Of a DNA stretch of 64,000 nt, positions 56,802 to 64,000 are shown in pieces. Made by a program: the position numbers and the translations under genes. The number at the start of each line of letters is the position of its first letter. The stretch's first letter is position 1. The notes under the pieces are model-generated. The model made no database searches and had not been told where the DNA came from. It worked only from the letters and a program-made list of their open reading frames with translations. Source of the DNA: Adiantum capillus-veneris (taxonomy: Eukaryota > Streptophyta > Polypodiopsida > Polypodiales > Pteridaceae); contig CM043952.1 of NCBI GenBank assembly GCA_014529385.2, positions 59,716,119 through 59,780,118 on the forward strand, written 5' to 3'.

Positions 56802-58080
56802 GCGCGCGTACGTTTTGTCTAATATAGAAAAAAACTATCCTACTGTAGGTGACTGCCTTATCATTCCATCTACAATGTACGTAGTCTTCAACAGCCTAGC
56901 CCGAACATATGAAAGAGCACCACATTTGCTATGGATGCTGCACAAAGGTTTTGATATACTGCAAAAGTGAACCTTTCAAAACCTTTCAAAGGCTGTAGTC
57001 GCTAGCTCAACAACTCATGAATGGAGGGGAGTAGCGGGTAGCTCGTAGCTATCGGCAAGGCAAGACGGAGTGAAGGGTGCTGCAAAAGGTTTCTCTTCGG
57101 TGTCAGGCAAGGTGGTTGCTCCCTAAGTAATTATTGTAGATTACAAGGTACTTGCGAATCTGTTGACTAAAGATGAGGATTTAAATTGTATCATGGATCA
57201 TCCATTACTCTTATTCACATGTTGATTTGGAAAGTCTGGAAACCAGGTGCATTTAGTGTGGTTTTGTATTGTCATCAATCTAAACTGTAGTTAGGGATCA
57301 TTTCTGCACCATAGAGACAGTTCTTTGAGACAAAGGTAGTTAACATTTCAGATGCACTTATGTTCCTGCTTAATCATAGGTGGCAGCTCGAAATTAGTTT
57401 GCGAAATTCTTCTAGTGTGTTGACATTGCAGGAGAATGTAAGCTTGTAATGTAATCGACATATCATCACCCCGCAACAGCACGGTGCTAATCTCACACTT
57501 ATCGACATCCTCTCTATCATTAGTACTTCTATCATCATCGTCACTGCCTTATTATCATTGAGATCATGAAGCCCACATCATCAACCATCATGGCTGTTAC
57601 CGGCTCCATCATCCTGCATACCACGATGTCATGAGCAGAGCTATTGTCCTGATGATAAGTAGACGTTTGGATAAATCACAATCAAGGGCAGTGTCTGCTC
57701 CCTAACACCGAAGTGCGGAAACCCCCAATTGGGAACAGGGGGAACCCCGTACTTCACCAATTCTACAACTTACTCTGCCAATCCAGGGCGGCCCGTCGCA
57801 TTAGAGCAGCCCCCTTGTGCGTCAGAAACACAAAGCCTTCAAGACAGAGTCTCTGAAAACCAGAGATCCTTTTCTAAAGCTCCCTGCATCGATACCCCAG
57901 CTTTACCGATCAGATGGTGGTAGGGTCCTCCAAACTACAACGCCCTCTTTCTTTCCTCTGTTCTGCTCCAGGCCAGTCCCCCTTGCGGCCTCTCTCCCAT
58001 GCAACTAGCAGCTCCTGCACAGATTCTCAAGGCCGGCGCCCCCTCTTTCAAACTTACGGCCCTGCTCGTACATTAGAAAA
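55731..58080. other. Unassigned DNA with microsatellites
   Basis: (GA)n lies at 55998-56029. (CT)n at 56709-56734 is followed by (CA)n and a short (CG)n up to 56808. No protein family is recognised. The Pro/Ser-rich frame at 57729-57920 shows no motif. Confidence 0.4.
56709..56808. repeat. (CT)n(CA)n(CG)n compound microsatellite
   Basis: CT units to 56734, CA units from about 56744 to 56799, then CG units. The CG/CA part alternates purine and pyrimidine. Confidence 0.95.
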
Positions 58081-58122
58081 ACTCTCTGGGGGAGAGCGCG
58101 CTCTTCCAGAGAGTTTTGTTTT

Positions 58123-58557
58123 CAGGGAAAATGACCAAATAACCCCTATAATTTGTGGAAATTTTTAAAATACCCCCATAAATTCCCAAAATGCCCTTCA
58201 AACTTTTCGAAATTCCCAAAAATACCCTTGGTTGTGAGATTAAATTTCTCAAAAATAAAAAAAATTGTAGCTTTTCATAAGAAGATTGATTGTTTATCAA
58301 TGCGAGATGCTAAAACTAGAATTTGTGCTGGTTATGTAGGCTTTGGAGATGAATTGCTTCATTATTTTTAGACATAATTCTTTGCCAGGTTATTTACATG
58401 CTAAGGACTCAGAATGGATCTCAATTATAAAAAAAGAATAAAGATTAAAATATGAACAATCCAACCAAAATATATAAAGGGTGTTTTGGGAATTTTTAAA
58501 ATTTGAGGGGTATTTTGAGAATTCCACAAATTAGAGGTGTATTCTAGTAATTTTCCC
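58123..58557 (+). mobile_element. R1 element copy D, uninterrupted
   Basis: This is the only R1 copy with no nested insertion, about 435 bp. The left end reads CAGGGAAAATGACCAAATAA; the right end complements to GGGAAAATTACTAGAATACA. The arms stay recognisably complementary for about 110 bp, built of AATTCCCAAAATRCCC repeats. The 8-mer TTTGTTTT flanks it on both sides (58115-58122 and 58558-58565), consistent with an 8-bp target duplication. No coding sequence is present. The CAGGG start and 8-bp duplication suggest hAT-driven movement, but the right end lacks the matching CCCTG. Confidence 0.75.
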
Positions 58558-59112
58558 TTTGTTTTATAGAGAAAGAGAGAAATAGAAACGAGTAAATGCC
58601 ATGAAAAGCCCATGACCCTCCTTTTCTCGTCGGTTGCGCGTTAGTCACTCCTTGACAACGACATGACAATATCTCTCCAAAAGCATTACATATAAAGATG
58701 TTGACAATGTCCTACATACTACTCTCTACGTGCTCTGAGAGCCACTAACGTTATGCGATCTTCTCAGTGCCCATCATTTGCTCTATTGTCGTGGGATAGA
58801 CGCAAGTAATGTGAAATAAAAGACATGGGTAGTAGGACATGGGGTATTGCACTACGACGACAACAATACAAGAGAAACGTGTCGGCTGGATAGTGGGCAC
58901 AAAGGGGCTTGCAACCGGGCTTCATCGATTGTTGTTCCCACTGACAAGGCGGCAGTGCAGTTTCAAAGGCCAATAGGGCAGATAAAGTTTTAGATTTGGT
59001 GCAGTCAAGTGAACAAGCTCGTCCTGATGGTTAGACACATGGCTCTCGGATTATTGCCTTCCCACCCACTGCGGTTCAAGGCGGGCATTGAGGACGAAGG
59101 ACTATAAAATCT

Positions 59113-59196
<84 letters not shown>

Positions 59197-59930
59197 TTCC
59201 TCCATAATATGTGTGCTGGTGTTCACGCTTTGGCTTCGTTATCATAAGAGCTAAGTGGAAGAAAAAACAAACATGGTGGCTGAAGGCTAAAAAGTGAAGA
59301 GATATGAGGGCACACATCGAAGTAGTCAGTTGTGATCCTCGGAGTGCAAAGACTTTTTTGAATACTTGCAAATTTTCATGGAGATTCTCCAAGCTCGACA
59401 TTTTGTTCATGCTTGACACTTTGCTGTAGACATTTTTTGTATCTAATGCAGTGTTAGGGAAAAAACAAATTCACAAACATACAAAATTCCCTTCATGATA
59501 GATTCAAAGAGGATTTTTTTTTTAATAATTGGTATTTTACTCTAATTTCCTAAACTTTTCAAGAGGATTTTTTTCTTTCCTCTCCCATCAACCGGTTATT
59601 TTGATTTTTCAACCGGCCCAAGGACAAGTTGAGGCACACTTTTCCCAAACACTGATATGTAAAACAAATTGCTTTTTGTCCCGATGATAGTGATATTGTT
59701 TGTTGATTGTTTTAGGGGGGGGGGGGAGAGAGAGAGAGAGAGAGATCTAAGCATCTTCTCTCACTTAGTAGCGTTCTTCTTTGTGGGTGGACATGATCGT
59801 CCAGGTAGCAAGAACCACCTTATCTCTAGCAGACACAAGCTCAAAACATACTAAATTTTTCCACAAACAAAATAGTATGGAAAGTCCATCTTGTTGAAAC
59901 TTTCGTTCCAAGTGTGAATAAGGATCTTGT
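58558..59930. other. Unassigned DNA with GA and G tracts
   Basis: (GA)n lies at 59116-59190, and a G run plus GA units at 59716-59744. The rest shows no coding sequence I can identify. The last 60-80 bases may be the decayed transit-peptide part of the IspF copy that follows. Confidence 0.4.
59116..59190. repeat. (GA)n microsatellite
   Basis: About 37 GA units followed by a short G run. Confidence 0.95.
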
Positions 59931-59931
59931 A

Positions 59932-60396
59932 CTACCTTTTAGAGTAGGGCCTAGTTTTGGTCTTCATAGATTGGAGCCAAATTTGCCTCTTATAATTGCC
60001 GACGCCATGACTATGCGACATGACCAAGAATGTGAAGCATATTCCAATACTGTGTGCATTTCCATTGTGTGGTAGATGCTATGTCCTTCTGACATTTGCC
60101 AGATTTTTCCAAACAATGATTCAAAATGGAAAGGAACCGCATCCTTAATTTTTGTGAAAGAAGCTGTTCAATATTTGATGCATGCAGCGAGATGTACTAT
60201 GGGAGATTTAGATGTCACCCTCATATTACGAAGGTCAAAGTGTAGTCCCCATAAGGAGGCCATAAAGTCAAACTTGTGTGAGCTTCTTGGCATAGATCCT
60301 TTAGTAGTTGATGTTAAGGTCAAAACCCATGAAAAGGTTGATAGCTTGGGAGAGAATCGTAGCTTGGGAGAGAAGAGAGAGAGGGGCAAAAGATGA
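59932..60396 (+). pseudogene. ispF: IspF (MEcPP synthase) retropseudogene
   Basis: IspF makes 2-C-methyl-D-erythritol 2,4-cyclodiphosphate in the plastid MEP isoprenoid pathway. The match starts at LPFRVG and HRLEPNLPLII (59932-59996). It continues as SDICQIFPNNDSKWKG, then DLDVTLILRR and SPHKEAIKSNLCELLG, and ends in KTHEKVDSLGENRS (60330-60362). It covers nearly the whole mature enzyme in about 430 contiguous bases without an intron, which points to a reverse-transcribed copy. It is dead. The metal-binding Asp-x-His is lost (GPSFGLH where GHGFDxH is usual), and the SDGD region is scrambled. TAG interrupts at 60073-60075, with VVDAM readable in another frame, so frameshifts are present. The C-terminal residues after ENRS are replaced by a GA-derived basic tail. 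The functional gene must lie elsewhere. Confidence 0.85.
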
Positions 60397-60833
60397 AGAG
60401 GACGAGACGTTTTAACGTCATAGGAACATTCCACAAGATACTTCATATCACTATCGACAATTCTTGAAGTGCTTCTCTAAAGGAAGGTAAGGGAATGGGA
60501 GATACTTCTCTAAAGGGAAGGTAAGGAATGGGAGAGCCTGAGAGAGACGTGCCTTATGAGAAAGAACTCCGAGAGATTTAATGCACAGTCACATGATATA
60601 TGTGTTAGTAAATTTGTGTCTTCTTTCACACATAGCACACTTGTGAAGATGCCTTGCACTTGCTGGTAGTCATACTAATAGTAAAGTCGATCACTAGATT
60701 TGTATAATGGTGACCTAACTTCAAAACGTGGTCCATGTACTTCTAGAACTTTCCACATGAAGTATTTCTAAGTTTCCAAAAACTATGTTTTTGTTAGCAA
60801 TGGTGTTGACATTTACTATTTGGTTTTAGAGAA

Positions 60834-60874
<41 letters not shown>

Positions 60875-61820
60875 GACTTTATAACTTTGCTCGGTTTTGA
60901 GCTTGCTCGGATAAGTTCGCTTGATGTTTGGTAGAACTCCAACATTGGAACATGAAATGGGAGCCTAGAGGAAAGTAGCAAAAAAAAAAAACTAAGCATG
61001 GGTTTTTTTATAAAAATCTTCCAAGGGCCTTGAAGGCTAGGCGAGCCCGTGACTGCCACATGGCAGGGGAGCTAATCCCACATATGCTGGTTGGAGCCAA
61101 CAAATGGGGGTACATGACCCAAGCCGTGGGCTCTTATTGGTCATGTGGTGAAGCGTGAGAGCTTCCTTGTCTTAACGATGGCAGCCCGTAGGGGCTCTGT
61201 GCGGTGGTATTTCGGGCGGCGCCGAGCGCTGTTTTGGGCTTGGTGGTGCAGGGTAGAGCTGAGTAGTGGCGCGCTACCGTAACCGGTGGCCGACGGCAGT
61301 TGGTGATGTCGGATGACGTGGATTTTTGTAAGCGGCAATGCCCGCACCAATTTTTTGAGGGCAAGGTCCTGCCCCAATAGCGATGTCACTATTGCATATG
61401 GAGGGGAGGGGTCCCACAGTGAAGAGAAGGCGAGCATGAGGCCGTTCAAGGATCTAGCAAGGGAAAATGGAGAGCTAAGATCAAGCAAAGCAAGAGAGAG
61501 GAGTTCAAAGGGTTCAAAGGGCAAGTGCAAGGGTGGCCGAGTTGGGCGGACATTAGAGAGATGTGTACACTATGCAAAAGCTACCAAAAATGAACTATAA
61601 CAAATGCTAACAATGCAAATCAAATTCCAAAAAGAGCTCTAAGTGAAGTGCAAGAGATGAGAAGCACACCCATTATTTCTTTTTTAGGCCTCCTAGATAC
61701 ACCCCCTATAAAAGAATGTAAACGTGAAGATTTGAGGGCTTTTTTGCTTGAGGGTGTGATTGAAAGTTGCAAGCCTTGTAGTGCAAAGCTGGCCATTGGA
61801 GTTGCATATTCTACTGTACT

Positions 61821-61821
<1 letters not shown>
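60397..61821. other. Unassigned DNA downstream of the IspF copy
   Basis: A pair of similar strings (CTTCTCTAAAGGGAAGGTAAGG and relatives) repeats near 60472-60540. A (CT)n run lies at 60836-60870. The basic frame at 61313-61597 and its minus-strand shadow at 61141-61530 carry no motif, so I do not call them genes. Confidence 0.4.

Positions 61822-61851
<30 letters not shown>
61822..61851. repeat. Poly(C) run of 30
   Basis: Thirty consecutive C bases, the longest mononucleotide run in the window. The length is likely to be uncertain in any assembly. Confidence 0.9.
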
Positions 61852-62228
61852 ATGCAATAATACCAAGTGTTAGCACCTACGTCTTGTGTTGCTTCTCCCC
61901 ATTCCCTTTTTTTTCCTAGCTCCTTGTGTACTTGCCGGTGTTTGCAGAGGGTTTGCTTGCAGCTTGAAGGGTGTCACTAGGAGGGAAAAGTTGGTATGTT
62001 TTGTGAGTAAAAAGGGTGAGTTGAGCAGTGTGGGTGTGTATACGTTGAAGGGTGTTTCTTGCAAGGTGCAAGGCGTTAGCTCGGTGTGTTATGGTGGGAT
62101 TGTTAATGCAAATTAGCCAATTTGAAGGTGTTATTTGAGAGGTTAGGGGTGCTGTGGAATCCCTGGGCTATAGAGAGGCAGACATTTGGTGTGCTGGGTG
62201 TGTTCCCTATTCCCCCTCTCCAACGTAC

Positions 62229-62279
<51 letters not shown>
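62229..62279. repeat. (GA)n microsatellite
   Basis: About 25 GA units. Confidence 0.95.
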
Positions 62280-62283
<4 letters not shown>

Positions 62284-62843
62284 AGGCAAATGAGGCGGCC
62301 TGCTTCTTCGGTGTCTTTCTTGCAGAAGGCATGCAACATCTCTTGCCCTCCGGATGCTCCTCGCCTCTGCAAGGCTGTGTCATCTGAGCTCGTTAGTAGC
62401 TCACTTGGTGCTCCAGTTTCTTGGGTCGCGAGGAATTGAGGAGCAATGTTGTGTTCGGAGTCTCTCCAGCCACTAGAAGATGCTATGCCCCAGGAATCCT
62501 TTGTTTCGTGGTTGAGTCTGGGATCTCAAGAGCCTGTGTTGGTTCTTCAGGGCCGCCTTTTTTTTGCTCTCATGGTGTTGTGATTCTTTTGAAATTTTTT
62601 TTGATGGAGCTTTAGATAGGGCTCATGGCTCTTATATTGTGATCGCTCGGAAATTGTGATAATCTTGCATCAGATGGGAGTGCCCAGGTGATTGACAACT
62701 AGTTAGGGGATATTTGTACATGATTTGTTAGTGTTGAGTCATTAAGTCTCCCTGCTTTTGTTTGAGATTTTTAGCAGTGTCGAAAAAATGATTGACTTAC
62801 AATAACTTCTTATTTATTGTACTGAGAAAAAAACCATCTGTTC

Positions 62844-64000
<1,157 letters not shown>

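Noticed and set aside
57729-58168. Two Pro/Ser-rich plus-strand frames before R1 copy D
   Set aside because: They overlap in different frames, carry no motif, and one runs into R1.
61141-61600. Frames of 95 and 129 codons on opposite strands
   Set aside because: Mirror frames in GC-rich DNA with no motif; neither shows splice sites or a family signature.

Overview
This is a eukaryotic nuclear window from a land plant with a large, repeat-rich genome. The evidence is a spliced plant-type bHLH transcription factor gene, a decayed copy of the plastid MEP-pathway gene IspF, and dense plant LTR retrotransposons: Ty1-copia elements primed by tRNA-iMet, and Ty3-gypsy elements of the chromovirus and Tat types. 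Plant LINEs and very many GA/TG microsatellites are also present. The composition would fit a homosporous fern or another large-genome vascular plant, but the sequence alone does not name the species.

Layout. 1-4.1 kb holds LINE fragments (an endonuclease domain at 0.07-0.59 kb and a 3' end at 3.64-4.14 kb) in otherwise featureless DNA. 5.16-7.79 kb (minus) is the only gene that looks intact: a bHLH plus ACT-like transcription factor with three recognisable exons, a large hairpin in its second intron, and a long CT-rich leader. 9.1-14.2 kb is a stack of nested insertions. Its base is a family of short elements with long terminal inverted repeats (called R1 here; four copies). One copy was entered by a SINE and by a hAT-like element. 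The next was entered by a chromovirus 3' end and by a truncated LINE. 14.2-18.7 kb (minus) is a decayed LINE whose ORF1 is split by an internally deleted copia element flanked by a perfect 5-bp target duplication. 19.0-20.1 kb repeats the R1 plus R2 pair.

21.2-34.3 kb carries degraded copia copies. Two related copies face each other (24.9-28.9 kb plus, 29.7-34.3 kb minus), and the RNase H region is tandemly duplicated in both. In the minus copy the duplication is a perfect 486-bp in-frame repeat. 34.87-43.71 kb is the most distinctive object: a young LTR element with near-identical LTRs. It encodes only a long Gag-protease polyprotein and has no reverse transcriptase, RNase H or integrase. 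It also has one in-frame TGA, a duplicated polypurine tract and four W-[VI]-P-K motifs.

45.6-51.2 kb (minus) is a copia element, complete end to end but mutated. 51.3-54.9 kb (plus) is a decayed Tat-type gypsy pol with two RNase H domains. 55-64 kb is mostly unassigned DNA with long microsatellites, the fourth R1 copy (58.1 kb) and an intronless, disabled IspF copy (59.9-60.4 kb).

Only the bHLH gene looks like a functioning host gene. The young Gag-Pro element would depend on enzymes supplied in trans. The other coding regions are relics that record the order of insertion.
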